The translations under genes were made by a program, and so were the position numbers. From positions 1,366,501-1,430,500 of the forward strand of contig JALJCQ010000030.1 of assembly GCA_023091665.1 (NCBI GenBank): a stretch of DNA of 64,000 bases. Reading direction: 5' to 3'. Numbering within the stretch: position 1 is the first letter of the stretch; each line of letters opens with the position of its first letter. This DNA comes from Pythium myriotylum (lineage: Eukaryota; Oomycota; Peronosporomycetes; Pythiales; Pythiaceae). Below are positions 33,702-44,188 of this stretch, piece after piece. The notes under the pieces are model-generated. The model saw nothing but the letters and a program-made list of their open reading frames with translations. It did not search any database and was not told where the DNA came from.

Positions 33702-34322
33702 ATGGCGCCCTCCAAGAACAACAAGAACGCCAAGGCCGAGCAGGAGGACCTCTCCGAGAACGAGATCCGCTCGCTGCTCATCGGCAAGGACGGCAACCTC
33801 TCGCGTGACTTCGAGGCCGTGCTCACCAAGCTCTTCATCTCGTTCCTCGAGAGCCCGACGGACCGCAGCCTGACGCTCGACAAGCTCCGCGAGTTCAGCA
33901 AGATCTGCAATGAAGGCACGCCGTTCTCGGACGACGAGATCAAGGAGATCCAGACCTACTTCCAGTGCGACGACAACAAGGGCCTTACGCTCAAGGGCTT
34001 CAAGGATATGTACCACACGCAGTCGAGCGCGGAGCCCATGGAGACGTGGCGCGACATGAAGAAGCTCGGGTACGTTGCGGTGTCGTGACGACAGGCTTGA
34101 GTGGAGATGTCGAGCGAGTGTCTGACCGGTGTGTGTGTATGGAAATGCAGATACGCCAACGAGCTGCTGGAGCGCCGCGAGGCCGCGCTGCGCTGCCGCG
34201 TCTGCAAGTCCCCCTCGAGCCTCGTGTGCGCGCGCTGCAAGGTCGTGCGCTACTGCGGCGCCGAGTGCCAGAAGAAGGACTGGAAGGAGTCGCACAAGAA
34301 GACCTGCAAGCCGGCTCTGTAA
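33702..34322 (+). CDS. MYND zinc-finger protein with EF-hand-like N-terminal region
   Basis: Two exons, 33702..34069 and 34151..34322, give 179 aa. Residues 1-120 are helical, and DDNKGLTLKGFKDMY looks like a degenerate EF-hand loop; an earlier DRSLTLDKLREFS may be its partner. The C-terminal 45 residues are a complete MYND finger: CRVCKSPSSLVCARCKVVRYC, then AECQKKDWKESHKKTC. MYND fingers bind proline-rich partners. Intron 34070-34150 (81 nt) splits the two regions. The start ATG is in a good context (AACACGATGG), with no upstream in-frame ATG. Function is unknown. Confidence 0.8.
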
Positions 34323-35224
34323 GGCGGTTAGAAGCTGCCGGGCGTCGCGCCGCCGAGAGGCTCAAGATCCGCCGGCTCGGCTGTCCTCTCTCTCCCTCGC
34401 ATGTGAGGAGAGGACAACGAGCCGGATTGGTCTCTTGTGGGCAAGACGATTCGAGCAGCGGGCATAGATTTTTTTTCACCCCCAGAAAACCAGCGTTGCA
34501 TGTGACACGAGAAGTTTGGCGGCCGAGTAGAAGCGCTCTCGTTCGAAGAAGCCGCGCGGCGATCGCAGGCGTGTGGCGAGCGGGGCGCGGCGGAGAGCGG
34601 GCGGAGGTCGCGTGCAGCGCTGCGAAGAAACAGTGGATAGTGGACAAGCAGAACGTATCGACGTCGTAACACGTACAAGTACTAATTGCGTTGGCTCGCT
34701 GCCCTGGGGTCTTTGGCGAGACCTTTGCGGATCCTCGGGAGAGGAGGGAACGGGAGGAGAGATCACGCGACGTCCTGAGCTCAGGTACCGTACCGTAATT
34801 CGTCCGTCGTCCCCCCGCAGACACATCCCCCGTCTGGCTCTCCCCTGGTCTGGCCATCTCCCCCAGGAGTCCATTAGTCCAGCTGGCCTTGACTCAATAA
34901 GCACACCACCTGGAAAAGACGCGAGTCAGCGTGCCACCCATCAGTCCCACTTTGGGGTCTCCATGGACCTTAAATTGGGCAATCCACCTCGATAAAAAGC
35001 AGGGACCACTCTCTCTCGACTGCATTTGGGCACACCTCTTCGTGTCGTCTTGGGACGTGTGTCCTGTCCCATGGGAACCCGGTGATAGGCATCCGGATCC
35101 GTCGGATTTTCTAACTTGGAAATGGGTGGCGAGTCACCACCACTGGAGCGAGAAACGCGACCCGCCGTCGCCCGTGAGTCCCTGCCACTCTTCTTCTCGC
35201 CGCCTCGCTGAACACCATCTACCC
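34323..35224. other. Intergenic region
   Basis: 902 bp between the MYND and phosphatase genes, both plus. An open frame leads into the phosphatase gene from 34931 without a signal-peptide-like start, so I placed the start at the ATG at 35225. The tract at 34470-34480 is T-rich (TTTTTTTT). Nothing else is supported. Confidence 0.4.
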
Positions 35225-36817
35225 ATGTGGCTCGCGTCCGCGCTCACGGCGCTCGGCCTCCTCGCGCGCCTCGCCGACGCCTCGCCCCAGTTCCACCTCA
35301 GCCTCGTCGGCGGCTCCACGTACATGCTCGACTGGGTCACGCCGCCCACGACCGAGTCCTCCGTGCTCGTCTACGGCACATCTGCAACGAACCTGGACCA
35401 GCAGATCGCCGCCAAAGCAGCCGGCAACGTCGAGCAGTCGGCTGGAGAGGTGGCCTGCTGGACCGCGCTGCTCCACAACGTCAAGCCCGGCTCGACTGTC
35501 TACTACGCGCTCAAGGGTAACGCCACGAGTCAGCCACTGTCATTCACGGTCCCGGCGACCAGCATCACATGGGCAGTCTTCGGTGACCTCGCGGCACCCA
35601 TGCAGAAGCAGGCGGCCGCTGTGTCGCTCCCGGCGCTCAAGAAAGAGCTCAAGGCTGGCGCTTTCCAGGGCCTGCTCAACCTCGGCGATCTCGGCTATGA
35701 GCTCGTCAAGCAGAACGGAGAAAACTACATGGAAGAGCTCCAGGACGTGAGCTCCAAGGTGCCCATCCAGACCACGATCGGTAACCACGAGCATGAACAC
35801 GCGTTTGCCCCCGAGTTCGCGCTCCAGAATTACCACCGACGATTCGCTGGGCTCACCCACGGTGCTGGTACGGTCAGCGGCTCGTACTCGAACGAGTTCT
35901 ACAGCTTCTCTTCCGGTCTGATCCACTTCGTCTTCATCAACACCGAAATCTACGGAAACGAGGCCTTCTTCTCGCCACAGGCCGACGGGTCGTGGAAACC
36001 AGACGAGAAAGCTCGACGTGACATGGCAGCTCTTCAGGCCTCTTGGCTCGAGTATGACCTCAGCCGCGTGGATCGCTCAGTCACTCCGTACGTCGTCATG
36101 TGTGGCCACCGTCCGCCATTCAAGACCCCGGATGCTCTCTCAGCTCCCGGCAACAAGTTCCTCCAAGAGATCGTACCGCTCATCAGCAAGTATGGCGTGG
36201 ACCTGTACCTCTCTGGCCATGAGCACACGTACATCGTCTTCGACGAGTCGACCGTTGGTGACTACAAGCTACCGCCAATCATCATCAGTGGGAGCCCTGG
36301 TAACAACGAGTTCATTCGTCCTGAGAAGGACATCAAGATCGTCGGCTTCAAGTACAAAACAATGATTCCAAAGTACGGCTACGGCTACTTGACGGCGACC
36401 GAGAAGGCCCTCGAGTGGAAATGGGGTTCGGCCGGAAGCGATTCGTCGCGCGCGCCCAAGCCTGTGGATTGGACGTTGGAGGACACCTACACGATCCCGC
36501 GCAAGAACACGGCGTCGGCAACTGAGAAGAAGGGGTCGCCAGTGAAGGCTCCAGAGGCTGTCGAGAATCAATGGGGATCTGGCTCCAATACCGCCGAGTC
36601 GGGTGCGCATAGTGGTTCCAAAGCCTCGTCCAGTGGTAGTGGCGGTGACAGCCGTCCTGGAACAGTCGGTCCTCCTAATGTGAGCAAGGCTCCGAAAGCC
36701 ACCACTTCAGCCCCATCCACGCCAGCCAAGGCAACGACATCAGCTGCCTCGTCGTCCTCACGATGGAGTAGCAGCTTCGTGATCGCCCTTGCGACCACGT
36801 TCTGGATGTTTCGGTGA
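35225..36817 (+). CDS. Secreted, probably GPI-anchored purple acid phosphatase-like protein
   Basis: Intronless, 530 aa. The N-terminus is a signal peptide (MWLASALTALGLLARLADA). A fibronectin-like N-terminal domain follows (about 20-105), then a metallophosphatase domain. Metal-ligand blocks are VFGDLA (about 119), LGDLGYE (about 153), GNHEHE (about 185), MCGHRPP (about 293) and SGHEHTY (about 331), matching the purple acid phosphatase order. Motif I is GDLA rather than the usual GDxG, but the aspartate is kept. After residue 430 the chain becomes Ser/Thr/Pro/Gly-rich and ends in a short hydrophobic tail (FVIALATTFWMF), which suggests a GPI-attachment signal. It probably releases phosphate from organic esters at the cell surface. 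Confidence 0.82.
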   Translation: MWLASALTALGLLARLADASPQFHLSLVGGSTYMLDWVTPPTTESSVLVYGTSATNLDQQIAAKAAGNVEQSAGEVACWTALLHNVKPGSTVYYALKGNATSQPLSFTVPATSITWAVFGDLAAPMQKQAAAVSLPALKKELKAGAFQGLLNLGDLGYELVKQNGENYMEELQDVSSKVPIQTTIGNHEHEHAFAPEFALQNYHRRFAGLTHGAGTVSGSYSNEFYSFSSGLIHFVFINTEIYGNEAFFSPQADGSWKPDEKARRDMAALQASWLEYDLSRVDRSVTPYVVMCGHRPPFKTPDALSAPGNKFLQEIVPLISKYGVDLYLSGHEHTYIVFDESTVGDYKLPPIIISGSPGNNEFIRPEKDIKIVGFKYKTMIPKYGYGYLTATEKALEWKWGSAGSDSSRAPKPVDWTLEDTYTIPRKNTASATEKKGSPVKAPEAVENQWGSGSNTAESGAHSGSKASSSGSGGDSRPGTVGPPNVSKAPKATTSAPSTPAKATTSAASSSSRWSSSFVIALATTFWMFR

Positions 36818-36994
36818 TGAATCGTCGCGCTATCCAAACTGCTTGTAGTGTATCAGCTTTGCACGTCAACTTGAGAGATTTGAATGGCAGTTGCGGTTCT
36901 GATGGACCGTCACATTGTTGGATTTATGATTAATAACTCTATGGACTCAAAATTAGCTTCTCAATCGTAATCTTGTCACCGCTTTCGTACGCAG

Positions 36995-37027
36995 CACCTG
37001 ATTTATCCATTCAACATCCATTTCGGT
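36995..37027 (+). promoter_or_regulatory. Possible oomycete-type initiator upstream of the globin gene
   Basis: TTATCCATTCAACATCCATT, about 65-95 nt before the globin ATG, resembles the initiator plus flanking element (CATT followed by CA-TTT) described for Phytophthora core promoters. The match is loose. Confidence 0.25.
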
Positions 37028-37091
37028 CACTCCGGTATGGAAACACGTGATCGAAATTATCGCAACAAGTGACTTCCACCGAGTCAGCCTC

Positions 37092-37895
37092 ATGGGGAAT
37101 CACGGATCGAGCTTGATTGCGGTAGACGACGGCTCAATTGGCGAGCAAACGGCATACTCCCCCAACGATATGCGTACGATGACCGAGTTTCTCCCGGACT
37201 TTGTGCACCAGTACCACTCGACGAAAGCAGACCAAGCCATTATCCTCGCTCACTGGGACAAGCTTTTTTCGCAAACTACTCAAGGTGGAACAGCAACATC
37301 CCCGACACCAATGGTTGTGCTCTTTGACTCGTTTTACAAGCATCTCTTTGAGATCGCCCCCGAAGTCAAGCCGCTCTTCAGATCCTCGATGCAAGTTCAA
37401 GGCAAAGCTCTCGTTCGAATCGTTGGATCCATTAAGAGCATGCTACAGTCGCCCAATTTGATTGAGTTTGCTGCGGAACTGGCTGCCCGCCATGTACAGT
37501 ATGGCATTAAACTGCCCTATTTCAATGCTCTGGGGATCACTCTTCTGAGAACTCTCAAGACGTGCTCCGAAGAGTTATGGACGCCAGAGACCGAGCAGGC
37601 GTGGCGTAAAGTGTACGCTCACGTGGCGCTGATTGTACTCACTGAGCTTAGCAAACTTGACAGCACTGGACGCCGTCGGTCATCGCTGCTGCGATCCATG
37701 CACAGCCGCAAATCGCAAGCAAGCTTTGAGCCTGGTCACCCCCACCATGGTCAAGCACTGGACCCGACCGCGACGTGCCCAGTGAGCGGAAATACACTCC
37801 GTCGTTTGCCTCAATCTGGGGCATCACCCACCCTCTCGCAGCGTATACTTGGCGTGTTTGGTCTGGGAGCGTCGGCCCGATATCAGCAGGAGTAG
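37092..37895 (+). CDS. Globin-domain protein with predicted N-myristoylation
   Basis: Intronless, 267 aa from the ATG at 37092. The N-terminus MGNHGSS fits the N-myristoylation consensus (Gly2, Ser6), so membrane attachment is likely. A globin fold covers about residues 55-205: VVLFDSFYKHLFEIAPEVKPLF (helices A-C), a glutamine/valine-rich E region (SMQVQGKALVRIVGSI), and the probable proximal heme histidine H134 in ARHVQYGIKLPYFNALG, which matches the neuroglobin/flavohemoglobin F-helix pattern. No flavin reductase domain follows. The C-terminal 65 residues are basic and Ser/His-rich. It could sense or scavenge oxygen or nitric oxide at a membrane. Convergent with GatA (65 bp between stops). 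Confidence 0.75.
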   Translation: MGNHGSSLIAVDDGSIGEQTAYSPNDMRTMTEFLPDFVHQYHSTKADQAIILAHWDKLFSQTTQGGTATSPTPMVVLFDSFYKHLFEIAPEVKPLFRSSMQVQGKALVRIVGSIKSMLQSPNLIEFAAELAARHVQYGIKLPYFNALGITLLRTLKTCSEELWTPETEQAWRKVYAHVALIVLTELSKLDSTGRRRSSLLRSMHSRKSQASFEPGHPHHGQALDPTATCPVSGNTLRRLPQSGASPTLSQRILGVFGLGASARYQQE

Positions 37896-37960
37896 ATGAG
37901 CGGCTGTTATCCTCTCCGCAGAAACAATCTCTATGCTTTTTGTTATCTTAAAGTTTGTTT

Positions 37961-40071
37961 CTACCGTTCACAATGGTACACTCGATCGGGGACGTTCTTT
38001 GAGAAATCGGCGTGATCCTCTAACGACCGCGCAACCTGCAGCAGCTTAGCCTCGTTCTTTCGTGCACTCATCAGTTGTAGGCCGAGGGGATACTTGCCGT
38101 CACTAGTGATGGCTGCTGGGACCGAGATCGCCGGGACGCCGGCGAGGTTCGCTGGGATAGTCATGACATCATTCAAGTACATTCCGACAGGATCCTCTTT
38201 GGTCTTCTCATCGTAGACTGGAAAAGGTCCGGAAGGAGTCGTTGGTGTGAGCAGAGCGTCTACACCAAGCTCGTTGAAAGCACGCTCAAAATCTTGACGA
38301 ATCTTGTGGCGGATGATCACGCCGCGCTCGTAGTAATCGGTCACGGCACCAGCAGAAAGAACGAAGGTCCCCGACAGAATTCGTCGCTGATGTAAAGAGG
38401 TGAGAGATGAGAGTCATCATAAAAAGCAAAGCGAGAAACATGCTGCTCACCTTCACTTCTTCTCCAAATCCCTCCGAACGCGTTCGACAGTATAGATCAT
38501 GAAGCGCGTCAGACTGATCGCCATCAGACGAGAACTCGATGTCCTTTGCTCTGATAATGAGTGAGCACAACATGAGACCGATACTTAATCGAAGTAGCCA
38601 CAAGCGTGCTTCTAATCTCACCGATAACCATATCTGACGCCGTCGTAGCGGGACAGATTGGATGAAGCCTCGGCGCACGCGAGGATGTAGTAGGCCGGAA
38701 TGCACAGCTTTGTAGTGGGCAATGAAACGCTTACAACCTGAGCACCAGCGTCACGAAGCCACTGGATACCTTGGTCCCAGACATTCACGATTTCCTTTGG
38801 CAGCTCAGTCACGAAGTACTCATCAGGCACACCCACGCGGAGACCCGAGAGACTAGACGTCTTTGCACTACCCAAGACATTATCAAACTAATCACGAACA
38901 TCGGATCAGATCCTTGCCGGTTGAAGTAGAATCACAGATTCGGAATGCATACCCAATCCTCGTCAACAGAGCTTCGGATGCTTGTCGAGTCCATTTCGTC
39001 AGGGCCGGCGATCGCTTGTAGAATTACTGCTGCATCTCTATCACACTCACGAATGTTAGACACATTTCTAACTCAAGCACGACGTGATGACGCACGAGAC
39101 AGTTCGGGTGAATATGCCGGGCGTGTCAAGTGAGCTTGCGTACGAGATCATCCCGTGGCGCGACACTCGGCCATACGTCGGTTTCAATCCGACGATGCCG
39201 CAGTAGGCGGCAGGTTGACGTACAGAGCCACCTGTGTCCGACCCTAGAGCCGCAAAGCAGCAGCCAGATGCTACAGCAGCGGCACTGCCACCCGAGCTGC
39301 CGCCAGGGACAACAGCGCCATCACCCAGATCGGTGGACCACGGGTTGAGCGTCGGGCCGAATGGCGTGTAGAGAGTGCCTGAGCCCATCGCAAACTCGTC
39401 CATGTTCAGCTTGCCAAGTGGAATCGCGCCGTTTTCCAGCAGCTTTCGTGTCGCCGTCGACTCGTACGGAGACACAAAGTCTGCGCAACCGCAACAAACC
39501 ATCAGCTCAACCTCACCTCCGCGCTCGTGGCGACAATCGTACTTTCGAGGATCTTGGACGCGGCCGTTGTTGGCACATTCTCCATGCAGAAAATATCCTT
39601 CACGCCCACGGGGATGCCGTCGAGTGCTCCGCGAGTGTCGCCCGCGGCGCGTCTCGCATCCGACTCGCGCGCGAGCTGCAGCGCGCGATCAAAGTCCGTC
39701 CAGACGAACATGTTAAGTGGACGCGTCGCTTCGATCTGTTCGATGCATGCCTTGGCGAGCTCGACGGCGGTGACATGTCCGCTGGCGAGTGCCGCCGAGG
39801 CGTCGCGCAGACTGCGCTTGCACCAGTCGCTGACCGAGCGGCTCGCGCCATGGATTGTGGGGCGCCCGTGCAGCGCGCGACCACTGTTTCGCAGCCACCG
39901 GCGGATCAGAACACGCTCTTTCCGATGAAACCGGCCAGAGCAGCCGCGCAGGCCACGTACCGGAGCTGACGCCGCGCCAAGTGCAGCGCCTGCATGGGAC
40001 TCTTGCGATCTCGCTGCTGATGCTTCCACCACAGCTTGCACGTCGCTGTGTACCACATGACAGTACACCAT
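37961..40071 (-). CDS. Glutamyl-tRNA(Gln) amidotransferase subunit A, mitochondrial (GatA/QRSL1-like)
   Basis: Six exons, 39543..40071, 39096..39480, 38953..39037, 38622..38887, 38451..38550 and 37961..38386, encode 596 aa. GatA is the amidase subunit that converts Glu-tRNA(Gln) to Gln-tRNA(Gln) in organelles. The amidase signature is complete: catalytic Lys158 (IPVGVKD), the cis-serine in [12 protein letters not shown] (near 239) and nucleophile Ser262 in [11 protein letters not shown], followed by [13 protein letters not shown]. Later GatA blocks are [19 protein letters not shown] and [10 protein letters not shown]. The first 85 residues are an Arg/Ala/Ser-rich extension with few acidic residues, consistent with a mitochondrial targeting peptide; its exact start is uncertain. 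Introns are 58-65 nt. Confidence 0.9.
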
Positions 40072-40597
40072 TCTCAGCTTAGGATGCCCTAGATTAGTGT
40101 ATTCATCGTGTGGTGCTTGAAGCAGAGTGATGGTCCTGCCAAGTGATTGGAGGAGGGCTGAGTGGGCGTCGGGGGTGGCTGGCGAGTGTGGAGGCATGTC
40201 CACCCCATTATTTCCATCGACGAAAGAGGTTTTCAAAGGTACGCGACGAGCATGTGCGCGGCGGCGCGGCGGCGCGGCGGCGGCGAGCGCGCGGGCGGCG
40301 GCGGTGTGCAGCGACGGAACAGAGACGCTCGCACGCGCGCGCGCGATCCGCGAAAGAATCGCGCGCGAACTCGGCCTGCGAGAGCCGAGAGACGCCGCCA
40401 AAGATTTCGAGGGCCGCGACAGGCGATGGCGCCGGTGAACAGCTACGAGTGGCGCGTCCGAGAAGAGCGATGCGCCGATACAGCCACGCGTGTCGAGTCC
40501 TGCTGAACAGCTGTGCGCGAGCCGCGCGACGACGCCGTGCTGCCGCGCCGATGACAGACAGCCGCGCGAGAGATACTCACGATGCGTTGCGCTATAG
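40072..40597. promoter_or_regulatory. Divergent promoter region between GatA and ribosomal protein eL28
   Basis: 526 bp. The part at 40255-40440 is very GC-rich (GCG/GGC runs), and all open frames through it are arginine/alanine low complexity. I see no gene. It should drive a housekeeping organelle gene and a ribosomal protein gene in opposite directions. Confidence 0.5.
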
Positions 40598-41083
40598 ATG
40601 TCCAGCGATACTTTCACGTGGTTGTTGACCAAGAACACGTCGTCGTTCGTTGTCAAGCGCAACGGCAACGAGTGGGCCAAGGAGAAGTTCAACCTCCTGA
40701 ACCGCAACTCGGCCAAGTACTCGGGCCTCGCCAACACCAAGGCCGTGGACATCTCGCTTGAGGACAAGAAGGTGACCTTGACCACCAAGATCGCCAAGGC
40801 TGTGCGCAAGCCGGTCAAGGCCGAGAACGTTGTGCCGCTCCGCAAGGGCGCCCGCGCTGGTGCCAACACCATCCGCGCCAACATCTCGCGCAACTTCTAC
40901 CGCCGCGACCTCAAGAAGGCCGCCCTCGCCCGCTGGTCGCGCCTCTCGACCGTCGCCAAGGTTGAGAAGGGTACGTTGTTGTACACCTTTACGTGGGATC
41001 GCGACACCGGCTCATTGTTTTTTTCATACGCAGGTGTTCTCCAGAAGAAGCCGATCCGCAGCCGCCGCAGCGTCAAGGCGTAA
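40598..41083 (+). CDS. RPL28: 60S ribosomal protein eL28
   Basis: Two exons, 40598..40970 and 41034..41083, give 140 aa, the usual eL28 length. The N-terminus has the family pattern TFTWLLTKNTSSFVVKRNG, then FNLLNRNSAKYSGLANTKAV, and NISRNFYRRDLKKAALARWSRL near the C-terminus. It is highly basic. The 63-nt intron (40971-41033, GTACGT...CGCAG) splits a glycine codon, and the short last exon ends RSRRSVKA. Codon use is strongly C/G-ending, typical of highly expressed genes here. It is a structural component of the large cytosolic ribosomal subunit. Confidence 0.93.
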   Translation: MSSDTFTWLLTKNTSSFVVKRNGNEWAKEKFNLLNRNSAKYSGLANTKAVDISLEDKKVTLTTKIAKAVRKPVKAENVVPLRKGARAGANTIRANISRNFYRRDLKKAALARWSRLSTVAKVEKGTLLYTFTWDRDTGSLFFSYAGVLQKKPIRSRRSVKA

Positions 41084-41276
41084 ATGGTCTCCAGGACTTG
41101 AGTCGTGGTCGTCGATGGAGCGCTCTTGCAGGGAGGGATCGAGTGGAAATAAATAATGCGATCTGCCAAAAACGAACGCCATTTCCACCCTCTGGTACAC
41201 AGCGAATCTCAGATCTCTGCACCTTCTGATTCTATCTTGAAAGGTCACGCGCGACGTGAGCATTCCGCCGGCTAGC

Positions 41277-44188
41277 ATGCCGTTCCTGCGCCCCGTGGGT
41301 CCTCCTGCAGCTACTACAGCGAGTACCGAGATACGCTCAGCTAAGACACTCATAGGCAGTAGCCCGTCCAAATGTGACGTCGTGCTGCCTCCCGACTTGG
41401 GAGTCCTGGATCTCCACGCGCTGCTCAGCCTCTCGAGCGAACAGTCCTCTGCAACGATCGTCCCGTTCTCGGCTTCTGCTGACGGTGCATGCTTCCTGAA
41501 TGGACGTGTCGTCCCACCGCAAGGTGCGACCGTGGTGCACGGCGACCAAGTCGCGTTTGGAAACGCTGCGAACGCCTTCGTGTTCTCTCTCACTGACAAC
41601 GCATCGAGCGACCCGCGTTCTCTCCAGAACTCGCGGTCTTTTCGTCGCGCGTTGGATGCTTTACGGGGAGACCGAGCTCCGGTAGCAGGTTTCAATGATC
41701 CTCAACCGACTCCTGCACCTGGTCGCCCGTTCGGCACATCCGCTGGGATTTCCAGTTCCACTGGACAACTGGAGAAGTTCCTTCGGGAGGCATCAACAGA
41801 TTCATTGCTTGGAGACTTTGTTGAACGCAAACTCCGAAACAGTAGTAATGAATCTTTCCGACAGCTTCGCAAAGAACGCCATGCTGTATTAGAGCCACCA
41901 CCGTCTATTCCAGCCTCCGCGGCGAGTTCCTTCCAGTCATTTCAAAACGACTCGATTACAGGTCTTCAGAGAGATGCAGTTGACGGATCAGTGAGTAAGA
42001 CCAAGTCGCTGCTATCAACCGCTGAGCGAAACTACGCAGAGATCGAGAAGCTTCGCTTGTCCCAGCGACTCCGTGAAGTCAATAACGTACGCGCAGAAGT
42101 ATTGCCGAGTGATGCATTTATTGCTTAGATCCTTGCTTGTGTAGGTTCTAAACGGTCACCTCGGTTTCGAATCCAGCTACTTGTCCCCCCAGAGAAGAAG
42201 TTCAGGTGCTGCGTCGATGGAACTATCGAGTCCCTTGAAGACTCGAATCAATCTGGCGGAAGCACAAGCTCAAAGAGATGAAGTCGACGAGGAGGACGAA
42301 GATAACGATTTTCCTGCTATGATTGAGAAGCCGAAGCCCACGAAAGCTGACAGATCACCCAAACGAGCGCCACAGAGTTTCACCGAACTGTCTGCAAAGC
42401 TTTTACCCAAAAGCGTCTGCGACTCAATTACTATCACTGAAGACGCTAGTCCAATCGATGAATCTTTGCCGAGTTTCTCAGAAGCGATTCAGAGAAAGCA
42501 AGCTGTTGAGCTTGGAGATGACGACAATATCAGCACTGACGGTCAACGCTTGCCTGTCGACTCACTATCCCAACAATCTAAGACCATTTCTCTAAACCAA
42601 AGAGTACGACCGCCATTGCATCAGCAACTCATCGATCGCACGTTGAAGCGTAAACGACACGAGGGCCTGGCTGAGGCTTTTATCCGCTGGCGCCGAGGAT
42701 TGCGTATCCAAGAGCAGCGACAACGAGACAGAAGACGGCAGATACAAATTGTGGACAAGAAGCTCCAGCTCCTGCGTCGGAATCAGAGGTTTGTTAGCTG
42801 GAAACGGTATTCGGAGCACAAACAGCAAGTACTCACGTGTAGAGAGGAGGCATTTGAGCTGCGGCGGCAGACTCGCAGGTTACGCATCCTTTGGTCCCTC
42901 TGGGTAGAGATTACAATGCGAACACGGGATCGGATGAAGATACTGCTCTGGTCCACGCGGTCGTTCACAAGGCGCCGACTTCGCTATGGTTTCCAGAAAT
43001 GGCTTCTACGTGCTCTTGATGGACGCCGAGATGCCGAGTCGATACAACTCAGACGAGAACACCAGGCATTTATCGAAAAGCGAATGTGCAATGTCGCCAA
43101 GTCACACCACGAGCAAATTGTTCTTCAAGGTGTTGTCCGTCGTATGTTCCGATCGTGGCGCCGACTCGCTGAGCAAACAATGAAGAAGAAATGTAACTTA
43201 CATCGAATCCTCATCATTGTTTTCCGGCGCAAGCTATTCTGTGCGTGGGCAACATGGAAGCAACAAACTGAGATACATCGACTCCAGGGATCAGCTGAAC
43301 AATTGCGACTCAGAGATGTGCAGCATGCCAGTGACATGGCACGTCAACACTATGAGACAGAGCAGAAGAAGTTGAGCGATCGGTATGACGAGACCATCCA
43401 AACCCTGCAAGCGAGAATCCAGGAGCAGGAAAAGAAACTGAAGGCAATCGAGACCGACGCAATCAAGCGAAAACAGCAAATCGCCGACGCGAAGATCGCA
43501 GCAAAAGCTGAGTGGTCTGGGGCTGCAAAGATGGTTCTTAGTGAGGCAGTCGAGAAGGTATAGAGAGAAGTCCAGCATCTTGCAATTCGACATCATCCTA
43601 ACTCTGTTGTCTTGACAATTGCAGGCGGACAAACAGATCGCGGCTGTGAGCACTCGCCTGGAGGACTTACTCCAGCGCATGGATGTTGAACCCCAAGCAG
43701 CTCGCTTCCAAGCAGCATCGTTCTTAGTCGAGGCTACGTTGGAGCAGAAACTTCTCCATGCAAACGAGCTTGTTGCTGCACAAACGGAACTCCTGGCTGC
43801 CATGCAGGACTCGGACCCACTCGAGGCAGAAGACAGCAGGAGTTCGTGGAGGAAGATGCTTGCGAGCGACTCAAAGTATCTATTAGAGATGGTGCAACAG
43901 GTAAGTCGTTGAGGATCTTTCGTGATGTGGCAATGCAGTGTCATCACATCATATATTTTACTCTAGCGGCATGCACGGCTTCACCAGCTCTATCAGGCAA
44001 TTGCCAAGCTGGCCTCGACAACACCTCACCACACCGGTGCGCAGAGTGACGCGACTAGACTCAAGCACGCGACCTTCCTCACTGACGCCATGCACGAACG
44101 CAATCGGAGCCACGTTGACGAAGTCGCGGCGATCCATCACCGCCGCTGCGAGCTCGGTGTCGCGGCTCCCCAGGCTCGCAAGTACTAG
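41277..44188 (+). CDS. FHA-like and Sfi1-like repeat coiled-coil protein
   Basis: Four exons, 41277..42086, 42145..43557, 43625..43900 and 43967..44188, give 906 aa. Residues 1-112 look like a forkhead-associated fold (TLIGSSPSKCDVVLPP...LDLHALL...ACFLNGRVV...HGDQVAFG). A disordered acidic part follows. From about 430 to 680 there are repeated aromatic/basic units about 25-40 residues apart, such as AFIRWRRGL, RFVSWKRYS, LWSLWVEIT, GFQKWLLRA, MFRSWRRLA and FCAWATWKQ. These resemble Sfi1 centrin-binding repeats. Long coiled coils follow. The pattern suggests a centrosome, basal-body or ciliary protein; phosphothreonine binding is a guess. Its TAG (44186-44188) overlaps the stop of the convergent CENP-X gene. 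Confidence 0.72.

Noticed and set aside
39481..39517. 36-nt intron in GatA using the GTGAGG donor
   Set aside because: The upstream GTACGA donor gives a 62-nt intron and restores the conserved amidase sequence SKILENFVSPYES; the 36-nt version leaves extra residues.
40127..40628. Plus-strand ORFs between GatA and eL28
   Set aside because: Arg/Ala low complexity from a GC-rich promoter region, overlapping the eL28 start.
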